From NCBI RefSeq assembly GCF_002954685.1, contig NZ_MSCN01000001.1:1661456-1725455 (forward strand): a stretch of 64,000 bases of DNA. The letters run 5' to 3'. This document shows, piece by piece, positions 17,438-25,274 of the stretch. The position numbers and the translations under genes were made by a program. Origin of the DNA: Polaribacter porphyrae. Its GTDB lineage: Bacteria > Bacteroidota > Bacteroidia > Flavobacteriales > Flavobacteriaceae. The notes beneath the pieces are model-generated. The model saw only the letters and a program-made list of their open reading frames with translations. It had not been told where the DNA came from and did no database searches. Numbering within the stretch: position 1 is the first letter of the stretch; every line of letters begins with the position of its first letter.

Positions 17438-18427
17438 TTAATTGTAACTTTCTACAAACTCTCTTATTAAGTTACTAGATTTACCATAACTAACAATTTT
17501 AACATCTAATGGTAAATACTTAAATTTTTCTATAACTTTATATAAAGATTCTAAAATCCAATCAATATCATTACCAAAAGCACCTCCACCAACTAAAGTT
17601 AAAAAAACTTTGTTTGAACCAAATTTTATCAAATTTTTAATTGATGTATAAAATGTTGCTTCATAAGTTGCTTCAAGAATAAGCCTAGCAAAACTCTCAT
17701 AATAAAATGTATCTAGTTGACAGTATGAAACAGGTAAAGCAGAACAGTATATTTGAGAAACATTATGTCTAGCATTTTTAATTGTAACTTCAGTATCCCA
17801 TTGTATTCCAACTTTCAATTTGCCCTTTAAAAACTCTCGTTCCTTATTATTTAATTTACTTATCTGTTTATTAATGTTTAAAATACCATTTTGGTTAATT
17901 AAAGCATATCCATTTTTCATTTCCCACAAAGAAAACTCCTTATTATTTAACGCTCTACCAATATCTTTCAAACAATTAATTTGCCTATTTCTTGTTTGCC
18001 CAATTTGTCCATTTAATTCTACAAAATAATTTCTGTAAATAGTTCCAGCTCCACAAGCGATTGCGCAGGCAGGTCCTTGAGTCAAATCATTTTCATAAAA
18101 ATCAATTCCATCTTCTGGAGATATATTTGGTTCAATCATTTCTAATAGATTAAACTGTGAAGCAACCTGAAATAAAGAATTTTTATTATTCTCATTACAA
18201 TGTAAATCCTGAACATCAGCTATAATTTCTGAAACCTTGATATTTCCTTTAATAGAATCAGTAATCTTTGTTTTTCTTAACTTTTCCAAAGAAATTACTT
18301 GCAGTTCTCCATAATTTAATACCCTTTTATTTATTTTTGAAATAATATTTTTACCATCAACAAAAATATTATCTTTTACTTTTTGAACTGAAGTTTCTTC
18401 AAAACCAGTAAGTTTTTTAAACCACAT
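17438..18427 (-). CDS. Uncharacterised protein of the NAD/ADP-ribose operon (possible divergent macro-like fold)
   Basis: 329 aa; I do not recognise a named family. Soluble, no signal or membrane segment. Conserved-looking blocks are LFQVASQFNLLEM near residue 85, DLTQGPACAIACGAGTIYRN near 112 and VFLTLVGGGAFGND near 275. The Gly-rich block followed far downstream by a hydrophobic strand ending in GGGAFGN resembles the two ADP-ribose-binding loops of macro/PARG folds, so I suspect an ADP-ribose-handling enzyme or binder. Three bases separate its start from the nadV stop and 11 bases separate its stop from the prs-like gene, so it is a core operon member. A structure prediction would settle the fold. 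Confidence 0.6.
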   Translation of the reverse strand: MWFKKLTGFEETSVQKVKDNIFVDGKNIISKINKRVLNYGELQVISLEKLRKTKITDSIKGNIKVSEIIADVQDLHCNENNKNSLFQVASQFNLLEMIEPNISPEDGIDFYENDLTQGPACAIACGAGTIYRNYFVELNGQIGQTRNRQINCLKDIGRALNNKEFSLWEMKNGYALINQNGILNINKQISKLNNKEREFLKGKLKVGIQWDTEVTIKNARHNVSQIYCSALPVSYCQLDTFYYESFARLILEATYEATFYTSIKNLIKFGSNKVFLTLVGGGAFGNDIDWILESLYKVIEKFKYLPLDVKIVSYGKSSNLIREFVESYN

Positions 18428-18430
18428 AAC

Positions 18431-19885
18431 TTATAAATTTAAACTAATTATTTCTCTAATTTTTGCTAAATTCGTTTGATTATAAAACTCTCCATTTTCA
18501 TAAATTACTTTTAATTCTCCTTCTTTTTCCTCTAATTCAGAAACCTCATCAATCAAACTATACTCATTATTTTTAAGCACTACCTTTAGCAAACCTTTTG
18601 CTGATTTCTTAATTCCATTATCCGTAATTGGGTCTTTAAAAATTTCTCTTCTTTTACCATTTACAACAACTGATGTTGCTTTCATTGCAAATCCAAAAGT
18701 ATCTCTAGTGTTAAATTGATAGGTAAAAGAACCTATTCCTAAAACTACATTTGTAGATGCGAATCCTTTATGGAACAAACGTTTACAAATCTCTTCTGCT
18801 CTATCTGTTGTAATACTGTCTCCATAAATTGTTCCCACTTTTGGGTTTAATACTTTAAAACCTTGTTCATTAACAGTTCCTCCAAAAACATCCCAAAGCA
18901 ACTCAACAACTCCTTTGTCTTTTGGTGAGTTCCCTCCTAAATTCCTGTTTTCACCACAAATTATATCTACAGGATCACCACTATCTGGACGAATGACTAA
19001 TTTACCATCTCTTGATAAAATTTCCTCTTTTAATTTTGGTAAATAATTGGTGAGTACTTTCCATAAATCCCAAGTATCACTTACTACTGATAAAATTCCT
19101 GTTGGGTATGTTTTCATTAAATTTCTAAAAGTTCCTATTTCATCATCTTTTGTACCTGCACACATTACTGAATGTTCTGTTGCATTTACAGAACCAACCA
19201 CAAAATTTTTAGCATTGTAACTTTTTCTTAAAGTACTAATAACAGGTAAAGAATCTGAACCTAAAAACACACTTGAATGCCCTATTCCAGATAAAATTGC
19301 GCTTTGTAGTCCACTCATTCCTCTCATAGAAAAATCGTGGCCTTGAAACTCAATAAATTCTAAATTATTACAATCAGTTTTAATTGCCCATTTTTTGAAA
19401 ATCCTCTTATATAAAATTGCAATTGTAGCTGATGTCATAGGCTGCCACAACATAGTTGATAAAATAGTCTCTAAAAAATTCGTAACCCAATAAAACTCTT
19501 TATGAGTATTTACTACTGATAACATTGGCACTCTTACTGGAACTTCTACCCCTTCTTGAATTGATTTTACAGTTATAGGCAAGTATTGTAAATCGTGTAA
19601 TTTCTCAAAATGTGAAACATCATAATCTGTATTTAAATACAAAGACAGTTCCTCTTTAATTTCATTACAAACTATTGACTTTTCTTTTGAGAAGAAATTA
19701 TTATCAAAATAATTATGCAACCATTTCATTACATATTGCTGACCAAAAGAAACTACTTTGTTACAGCCTTTTGGAGCATATTTGTTGCTTCTTGGTGTCC
19801 AATTAGAATAAACCTCTTCTGTTCCTTCTGGATATTGCTGATGATGTCCTGTTTTGTAACCGTCTGTTAAAAATAATGCGTTCAT
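18431..19885 (-). CDS. nadV: Nicotinamide phosphoribosyltransferase homologue (NadV/Nampt)
   Basis: 484 aa from the ATG at 19885; the frame extends 14 codons further but those residues do not match the family and would overlap the promoter. Nampt joins nicotinamide to PRPP giving NMN. Active-site landmarks are all present: TDGYKTGH near residue 7, HDFSMRGMSG (substrate Arg), GSDSLP (Asp), NATEHSVM (catalytic His), IRPDSGDP (Arg/Asp) and NTRDTFGFAMKAT (5'-phosphate Arg and Lys). It is the first gene after the regulated promoter. With the prs-like gene in the same operon, an ADP-ribose-pyrophosphate-using activity (Namat) is an alternative that sequence inspection cannot exclude. Confidence 0.9.
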   Translation of the reverse strand: MNALFLTDGYKTGHHQQYPEGTEEVYSNWTPRSNKYAPKGCNKVVSFGQQYVMKWLHNYFDNNFFSKEKSIVCNEIKEELSLYLNTDYDVSHFEKLHDLQYLPITVKSIQEGVEVPVRVPMLSVVNTHKEFYWVTNFLETILSTMLWQPMTSATIAILYKRIFKKWAIKTDCNNLEFIEFQGHDFSMRGMSGLQSAILSGIGHSSVFLGSDSLPVISTLRKSYNAKNFVVGSVNATEHSVMCAGTKDDEIGTFRNLMKTYPTGILSVVSDTWDLWKVLTNYLPKLKEEILSRDGKLVIRPDSGDPVDIICGENRNLGGNSPKDKGVVELLWDVFGGTVNEQGFKVLNPKVGTIYGDSITTDRAEEICKRLFHKGFASTNVVLGIGSFTYQFNTRDTFGFAMKATSVVVNGKRREIFKDPITDNGIKKSAKGLLKVVLKNNEYSLIDEVSELEEKEGELKVIYENGEFYNQTNLAKIREIISLNL

Positions 19886-19901
19886 AATAATAATATATAT
19901 T

Positions 19902-19918
19902 TGCGTAATTATGACACA
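19902..19918. promoter_or_regulatory. Candidate NrtR operator copy 1 (nadV promoter)
   Basis: TGCGT-N7-ACACA, one mismatch from the dyad TGTGT-N7-ACACA that recurs at 19956 and 20682. It overlaps the nadV -7 box. It sits inside a larger perfect inverted repeat, TATATTTG-N13-CAAATATA, at 19896-19924. Occupancy would block transcription start. Confidence 0.5.
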
Positions 19919-19948
19919 AATATACATCGAAACATTAGTTCTACAAAA
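19917..19948 (-). promoter_or_regulatory. nadV operon promoter
   Basis: On the minus strand a -7 box TATATTTG (19917-19924) matches TAnnTTTG, and TTTTG (19944-19948) lies 19 bases upstream as a -33 element, the normal Bacteroidetes spacing. Transcription should begin near 19910, giving a leader of about 25 bases before the ATG at 19885. The -33 element lies within a perfect inverted repeat, ACAAAAT-TT-ATTTTGT, at 19943-19958. Confidence 0.65.
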
Positions 19949-19955
19949 TTTATTT

Positions 19956-19972
19956 TGTGTTACTTTTACACT
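19956..19972. promoter_or_regulatory. Candidate NrtR operator copy 2 (nadV promoter)
   Basis: TGTGT-N7-ACACT, the same dyad as at 20682 with one end mismatch. It lies just upstream of the nadV -33 element, 54 bases from copy 1, close to five helical turns. Confidence 0.5.
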
Positions 19973-20001
19973 AATTATTTAAAACACTATATATCAGTTA
20001 A

Positions 20002-20676
20002 TTAAATTTCGAAAATTATTCCTTCTTTCTTGAGTTGAAAGTATCTTTTTTGATTGAATTGGAATAAATTAGCTGGTCTTCCTGAACCTTTAGATACTTT
20101 TTCATCCAATTCATCCAAGACATTTAACCCTACTATTTTCTTTCTGAAGTTTCGTCTGTCCACTTTTCTTCCTAAAAGTGTACTGTATAATTTTTCTAAA
20201 TCAGAGAAGGGAAACTTTTTATCTAACAATTCAAAACCTATGGGCTCATAAGTTATTTTGCTTTGTAATCTTTTAATGGCAAGTTCTAGAATCTCTTTAT
20301 GATCGAAAGATAATTCTGGTAATTCATCAATAGAAAACCATTGTGCATCTTCTGCATCTGTAGATGCAAATAATTTAAACGCGTCTGGCCTAACCAAACC
20401 AAAATAAGCAATAGAAACAATTCTTCCTCTTGGATCTCTTTCTGGCTGTCCAAAAGTATACAGCTGTTCTAAATAATTGATTTTTATACCAGTTTCTTCA
20501 TAAAGCTCTCTTTCTACAGCTTGTTCTAAAGATTCGTCACCTTGAATAAAACCACCAGGAATTGCCCACTTATTTTTAAACGGTTCGTATTTTCTTTTGA
20601 TAAGCAAAACTGTAATTTTACCTTCTTCATACCCGAAAACAACTGCATCTATTGTTAATTTTATTGACTGACTCAT
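20002..20676 (-). CDS. nrtR: NrtR-type Nudix transcriptional regulator of NAD metabolism
   Basis: 224 aa from the ATG at 20676; 18 further in-frame codons upstream would run through the promoter and are not family-like. Residues about 5-135 form a Nudix domain with a complete Nudix box at 42-64 (G-x5-E-x7-REL-x-EE-x-GI). Residues about 150-224 form the winged helix-turn-helix typical of NrtR, ending KRYFQLKKEGIIFEI. NrtR repressors are released from DNA by ADP-ribose. The gene directly precedes the nadV operon. Because the Nudix box is intact, residual ADP-ribose hydrolase activity is possible. A sugar-sensing AraR-type Nudix regulator is a less likely alternative given the neighbours. Confidence 0.88.
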   Translation of the reverse strand: MSQSIKLTIDAVVFGYEEGKITVLLIKRKYEPFKNKWAIPGGFIQGDESLEQAVERELYEETGIKINYLEQLYTFGQPERDPRGRIVSIAYFGLVRPDAFKLFASTDAEDAQWFSIDELPELSFDHKEILELAIKRLQSKITYEPIGFELLDKKFPFSDLEKLYSTLLGRKVDRRNFRKKIVGLNVLDELDEKVSKGSGRPANLFQFNQKRYFQLKKEGIIFEI

Positions 20677-20681
20677 AAATA

Positions 20682-20698
20682 TGTGTTTAGAATACACA
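20682..20698. promoter_or_regulatory. Candidate NrtR operator copy 3 (nrtR promoter)
   Basis: Perfect dyad TGTGT-N7-ACACA, 5 bases upstream of the nrtR ATG and overlapping the nrtR -7 box. The match to the two copies at the nadV promoter suggests autoregulation. Confidence 0.5.
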
Positions 20699-20704
20699 AA
20701 AATA
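20697..20704 (-). promoter_or_regulatory. -7 promoter box of nrtR
   Basis: On the minus strand TATTTTTG matches TAnnTTTG, 20 bases before the ATG at 20676. The -33 region lacks a clear TTG. It overlaps the dyad at 20682-20698. Confidence 0.5.
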
Positions 20705-20788
20705 AGAAATCCAGTTTTAACATAATCCATTAAAGAAATGATTAAACTTTTATTATTTTAGAATTTCAATTTTATAACCAAATTCATC

Positions 20789-23212
20789 ATGAAAAAAGTT
20801 CTTCTATTTTCTTTGATGCTAGCTTTTTTACTCCCTATACAAGTTAATGCACAAAAGAAAAAATCAAAAAAAGATAAAACAACTCAAACACCTTCAAAAT
20901 CAAAAAAAAGTAAAAAACCAACTTACAAAACGTATGTAAATGCTAAAACAAAAACCGATGAAGGTTTGTTTAAAGTTCATCATAATAATGGAAAATATAT
21001 TTATGAGATACCAAAATCGCATTTAGGAAAAGAATTACTTTTAGTAACTAGAATAAAAGATATTCCTGCTGGTTTAGGTGGTGGTTATGTAAATGCGGGT
21101 TCAAAAATAAATACACAAGTTGTGGTTTGGGAGCAATTTCAAAAGAAAATTTTACTAAAAGTAAAATCGTACAATGCAGTTGCTAACGACTCCTTACCTA
21201 TTTATAAATCTGTAAAAGCCAATAATTTAGAACCTATTATTTATGCTTTTGATATTAAAACCCAAAACCCAGATTCTACTGCTGTTTTAGTCGATGTTAC
21301 TAAATTTTTCTCATCAGATATTAAAGCAATTTCTGCTTTACCTTCTTTTTTTAGAACACGTTATAAAGTAAGAAGATTAGATGCTTCTCGTAGTTTTATC
21401 AATAGTATTAAAAGCTATCCTAAAAATATTGAGGTAATTCAAGATTTTACTTATGATGCTTCAGCACCACCAAGTAATAGAAATACGAATACCATTACCA
21501 TACGTGTAAATCAATCTATGATTGTATTACCAGAAGATAAAATGATGCCAAGATTGTATGACAAACGTGTAGGTTATTTTTCAATAGGTAATGTAGATTA
21601 TAGCTCTGAAGCTTTAAAAGCAGATAGCAAAAGATATATAAGACGTTGGCGTTTAGAACCAAAAGATATGGCTGCTTACAATCGTGGAGAATTGGTAGAA
21701 CCTAAAAAACCAATTGTCTACTATTTAGATCCTGGCACACCAGAAAAATTAAGAAAATACATTAAACAAGGTGTAGATGATTGGGCTAAAGTTTTTGAAA
21801 CGGCTGGTTTTAAAAATGCTATTATGGCAAAATATCCACCTACAAAAGAAGAAGACCCAGAATTTAGTATGGAAGATGTGCGTTATTCCTCTATTAGATA
21901 CGTAGCTAGTACAACCAGAAATGCAACTGGCCCTAGTGTTTCTGATCCAAGAACTGGAGAAATTATAGAGAGTGATATTATTTGGTATCACAATCACTTA
22001 CGTTCGTATAGAAATCGTTATTTATTAGAAACAGGCGCAGCAAACCCGTCAGCTAGAACTTTAGATACTCCAGCTGAAGAAATAGGCGAAATGATGCGTA
22101 TGGTAATTTCTCATGAAGTTGGTCATGCTTTAGGTTTGCCTCATAATATGGCTGCTAGTTATGCCTATCCTGTAGATAGTTTACGATCTGGAAAGTTTAC
22201 ACAAAAAATGGGTATAGCAGCTACCATTATGGATTATGCACGCTACAATTACATTGCACAACCAGGTGATAAAAACATTCGATTTATACGTCAATTAGGG
22301 CCTTATGACCACTACTCTATCAATTGGGGATATAGATTAGTCCCAAATGCTAATACTCCTGAACAAGAAGTAAAGACTTTAAATAAATGGATTGAAGACA
22401 AAGCTGATAATCCTATCTACAGATTTGGAGCACAACGTTTTGATCCATCTGCACAAACAGAAGGCATAGGTAATGATCAGGTTAAAGCATCTACTTATGG
22501 TATGAAAAATTTGAAAATTGTTGCTAAAAATCTTTCAAAATGGACATCGAACCAAACCAATAATTATGAAGATTTATCAGAATTATATGGAGAATTATTA
22601 GGAGTTTGGAGTAGATATGTGGGTCATGTAACTGGTAATATTGGTGGAGTTTATGAAGTAAATAAAAAACCTACTCAAAAAGGATTTGTTTACGAACCAG
22701 TTGACAAAGCAAAACAAAAAGAAGCAATGGCTTGGCTACAACAAAATGCATTTAAAACACAAAATTGGTTACTAGATAAGTCTATTTTAGCCAATATTGA
22801 TGAAAGTGGTTATACCAACAACATGCTACGCTTACAAAACAGACAGTTATATACACTTTTAAATCCTAGAAGATTAGAAAGAATGATAGATGCTGAAGTT
22901 TTGGATAACAAAACATATACTGCTTTAAATATGATTCGCGATTTAAGAATTGGTATTTTTTCTGAAGCCAATTACACTAGAAATGTTGATGTATTTAGAC
23001 GTAGTTTGCAAAAATCTTATATTGATGGAATGGGTAGGCTACTCAACTCAAAAAACACCATGCATGCAGATATCAAATCTATAATAAGAGGAGAATTAGA
23101 AGGCTTAAATTTTCAACTATCTATTGCTAAAAACAGAAAAGTAAACAGAATTACAAAATATCATTATAAAGATTGTTTAGCTAAAATTAGAAATATTTTA
23201 GACCCTAAATAA
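20789..23212 (+). CDS. Secreted zinc metzincin protease (DUF5117/DUF5118 family)
   Basis: 807 aa with signal peptide KKVLLFSLMLAFLLPIQVNA, followed by a very Lys/Ser-rich linker to residue 45. DUF5118 and DUF5117 regions follow (about 50-330). The metzincin zinc motif HEVGHALGLPHN is complete near residue 450, with the three zinc His and catalytic Glu, and a downstream TIMDYARYNY supplies a Met-turn. It should be an active secreted or periplasmic endopeptidase; substrates are unknown. It is divergent from nrtR, with 112 bases between the starts. The stop codon abuts that of the convergent DUF2851 gene with no gap. Confidence 0.9.
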   Translation: MKKVLLFSLMLAFLLPIQVNAQKKKSKKDKTTQTPSKSKKSKKPTYKTYVNAKTKTDEGLFKVHHNNGKYIYEIPKSHLGKELLLVTRIKDIPAGLGGGYVNAGSKINTQVVVWEQFQKKILLKVKSYNAVANDSLPIYKSVKANNLEPIIYAFDIKTQNPDSTAVLVDVTKFFSSDIKAISALPSFFRTRYKVRRLDASRSFINSIKSYPKNIEVIQDFTYDASAPPSNRNTNTITIRVNQSMIVLPEDKMMPRLYDKRVGYFSIGNVDYSSEALKADSKRYIRRWRLEPKDMAAYNRGELVEPKKPIVYYLDPGTPEKLRKYIKQGVDDWAKVFETAGFKNAIMAKYPPTKEEDPEFSMEDVRYSSIRYVASTTRNATGPSVSDPRTGEIIESDIIWYHNHLRSYRNRYLLETGAANPSARTLDTPAEEIGEMMRMVISHEVGHALGLPHNMAASYAYPVDSLRSGKFTQKMGIAATIMDYARYNYIAQPGDKNIRFIRQLGPYDHYSINWGYRLVPNANTPEQEVKTLNKWIEDKADNPIYRFGAQRFDPSAQTEGIGNDQVKASTYGMKNLKIVAKNLSKWTSNQTNNYEDLSELYGELLGVWSRYVGHVTGNIGGVYEVNKKPTQKGFVYEPVDKAKQKEAMAWLQQNAFKTQNWLLDKSILANIDESGYTNNMLRLQNRQLYTLLNPRRLERMIDAEVLDNKTYTALNMIRDLRIGIFSEANYTRNVDVFRRSLQKSYIDGMGRLLNSKNTMHADIKSIIRGELEGLNFQLSIAKNRKVNRITKYHYKDCLAKIRNILDPK

Positions 23213-24487
23213 TTATTTACTTCTTAATAAACTATTACCTATTGCACAATGTAAACAACGTTTCTTTGTGCAATAGTTGTTTTTTAACTCTAGTAAAGCT
23301 TGACTTTCCATTGCATTTTTTGCAATAACATTAGCATCAGAAAATTTAGAAATTATACTATTTTTTTCTGGTTTTAACTGATGGATTAAATATAGAATAT
23401 CATCTTCAAAAGCTTCTCCTCTATTTTTTAGAAACACAAATTTTAAAGGAATAATTGTATTGATTACTAGTAAATCTATAAAAGATTTTGTTAACTTTTT
23501 TGATGATTGTTTTGATGTATTTTCAAAAGTGAAATGTGTTTTCCAAAATTCAGAAACCTCGATTGTAAACAAATCATAAACCTCATTTAAATCTTTTACT
23601 TTAATCAATTTAGAAAATAAATTTTGATGATTATTTAAAAGTGCTGAAAGTTGGGCAATTCTTATGGTTGGAAAATTGTGAGGTCGCATTCTAAAAAACT
23701 GAAAGTAATTTTTAGAAAGTGGAGTTAAATTATATTTATGTTGTAAATATTGATATTCTTTTTTTAACTGTTGGTGATAAACTTCTTCTATTTCATCTTC
23801 CAAAAATCCTGATAGACCAAATAATAATGCAGACAATTGATGCTTATTATGAGATACTTTTCTAACCACAGAAAAATCTATAGAAGTTGCAAACTTTAAA
23901 AATGCTTCTCCATTAATTTTGAGTCCGAAGTTTTTAGCTAATAACTGAAATAAAACTGCCTCAAAATCATTATTTGACTTTTGCAATAATTGGTCAATTA
24001 CTTTAGCTTTTTGTTCTAATCTTTCAAAGTATAAACGCTCTAACCAATTATCAATCAAAAAATTATCAACAGCCCTAATTTGATACTGACAAGGAATCCA
24101 ATTTTGTTTATTATGTAGTAGTTTTTTGTAATTATCTAGTAGATTTTTATCAACAAAATTTTGAAGTTCTAATGTAGGTAAAGCCTGATTATTTTTCATA
24201 AAAACATCAACATCATGCCCCCAAACTACGTGTAAAATTACAGCATCGTAATTAGTATCTTCTTCATGTTTATGCAAATACCAATCAGATGATTTTACAT
24301 GCATTTCTACATTACCAGCCCAAAGTTGATTATCAATTTTTAGTTGTGCATTTAAAAAATCTGGTCCTTCATTTTTATTATGATTTCCAGTTTTAAGAAC
24401 AGCTATATTTTGATGATTTATAGTTTGTAAATTAGTGGTAGAAAAAAGTTTGTATTGCCAAATATAATACAAGAAATCTTCGTTCAT
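23213..24487 (-). CDS. DUF2851 family protein
   Basis: 424 aa, soluble. The start (MNEDFLYYIWQY) and the phrases GNHNKNEGPDFLNAQLKID and WAGNVEMHVKSSDWYLHKH near residues 35-75 are hallmark DUF2851 sequence in Bacteroidetes. Those blocks, with conserved Asp, Glu, His and Lys, resemble a restriction-endonuclease-like core, but the function is unproven. A Cys-rich end (NNYCTKKRCLHCAIGN) may bind a metal. The stop codon abuts the convergent metzincin gene and the start is divergent from the nitroreductase gene across 110 bases. Confidence 0.85.
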   Translation of the reverse strand: MNEDFLYYIWQYKLFSTTNLQTINHQNIAVLKTGNHNKNEGPDFLNAQLKIDNQLWAGNVEMHVKSSDWYLHKHEEDTNYDAVILHVVWGHDVDVFMKNNQALPTLELQNFVDKNLLDNYKKLLHNKQNWIPCQYQIRAVDNFLIDNWLERLYFERLEQKAKVIDQLLQKSNNDFEAVLFQLLAKNFGLKINGEAFLKFATSIDFSVVRKVSHNKHQLSALLFGLSGFLEDEIEEVYHQQLKKEYQYLQHKYNLTPLSKNYFQFFRMRPHNFPTIRIAQLSALLNNHQNLFSKLIKVKDLNEVYDLFTIEVSEFWKTHFTFENTSKQSSKKLTKSFIDLLVINTIIPLKFVFLKNRGEAFEDDILYLIHQLKPEKNSIISKFSDANVIAKNAMESQALLELKNNYCTKKRCLHCAIGNSLLRSK

Positions 24488-24572
24488 AGTTTTTTGTTTT
24501 CAAGGTACAAAAAATTTATATGTTCATCAATTTTACTAATCAATCTATGCAAACAAACCTAATTTATTAAAG

Positions 24573-24580
24573 TATTTTTG
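24573..24580 (+). promoter_or_regulatory. -7 promoter box of the nitroreductase-pepD unit
   Basis: TATTTTTG matches TAnnTTTG and lies 17 bases before the ATG at 24598, implying a leader of about ten bases. No -33 TTG is evident. Confidence 0.45.
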
Positions 24581-24597
24581 CATTTCAAATTATAAAC

Positions 24598-25230
24598 ATG
24601 AATTCAATAGAAAGTTTGCAATGGCGTTATGCAGTCAAAAAATTTGATAGTGATAAAATGCTTACAGTGCAACAAATAGACATATTAAAACAAGCCTTCA
24701 ATTTAACTGCAACTTCTTATGGCCTGCAACCTTTAAAGTTGTTGGTTATTAAAAATAAGACGTTACAAAAAGAATTGGTGGCTCATTCTTGGAATCAACC
24801 ACAGGTGTACGAAGCTTCACATTTATTAGTTATTTGTGTACCTAAATCATACTCAAAAAAAGAAGTTACCAAGTATTTTGAATTGGTTAAAAATGTTAGA
24901 AACACCCCAGATAAAATCATCAATCCATTTAAAGATTTTTTAACTAAAGAAATTGAAGGTAAAACTCAAGAAGATTTATTTTTATGGAATAAAAATCAAG
25001 CCTATTTAGCTTTAGGAAACTTGCTCACAGTCTGTGCACTAGAAAAAATTGATGCTTGCCCAATGGAAGGTTTTATTCCTGCTAAATATGATGAAGTATT
25101 ACATCTTACTAAACAAAATTTAACTTCAGTTTTAGTATTACCTGTTGGTTTTAGGGCAGAAGATGATTATATGAAAGACTTGAAAAAGGTGAGAAAAAAT
25201 ATAGAAGAAACTGTAATTGAAATCAACTAA
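24598..25230 (+). CDS. NAD(P)H-dependent nitroreductase-family flavoprotein
   Basis: 210 aa, the standard length of NfsB-type FMN enzymes. The N-terminus ESLQWRYAVKKFDSDK carries the Arg and Lys that contact FMN, TATSYGLQPLKLLVIK forms the next FMN strand, and ACPMEGFIPAKYDEVL near residue 155 is the conserved loop of the NfsB subgroup. Such enzymes reduce nitro compounds, quinones or flavins with NAD(P)H; the natural substrate is not evident. pepD follows 44 bases downstream in the same direction. Confidence 0.88.
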   Translation: MNSIESLQWRYAVKKFDSDKMLTVQQIDILKQAFNLTATSYGLQPLKLLVIKNKTLQKELVAHSWNQPQVYEASHLLVICVPKSYSKKEVTKYFELVKNVRNTPDKIINPFKDFLTKEIEGKTQEDLFLWNKNQAYLALGNLLTVCALEKIDACPMEGFIPAKYDEVLHLTKQNLTSVLVLPVGFRAEDDYMKDLKKVRKNIEETVIEIN

Positions 25231-25274
25231 CTCATAAATGTATTTATGTATTATTGATAGATAAAACAAAAATT

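Noticed and set aside
14383..20676. NARP2 (Nampt plus NMN adenylyltransferase) or a DarTG-type toxin-antitoxin system
   Set aside because: No adenylyltransferase (NMNAT) and no ADP-ribosyltransferase toxin are encoded in the operon. Macro-domain genes alone do not make DarG, and the regulator is NrtR.
14383..20676. Recent horizontal transfer of the NAD/ADP-ribose operon
   Set aside because: No integrase, transposase, tRNA or direct repeats flank it and its A/T-rich codon use looks the same as its neighbours by eye. Similar gene mixes occur in large phages, so ancient exchange is possible but not visible here.
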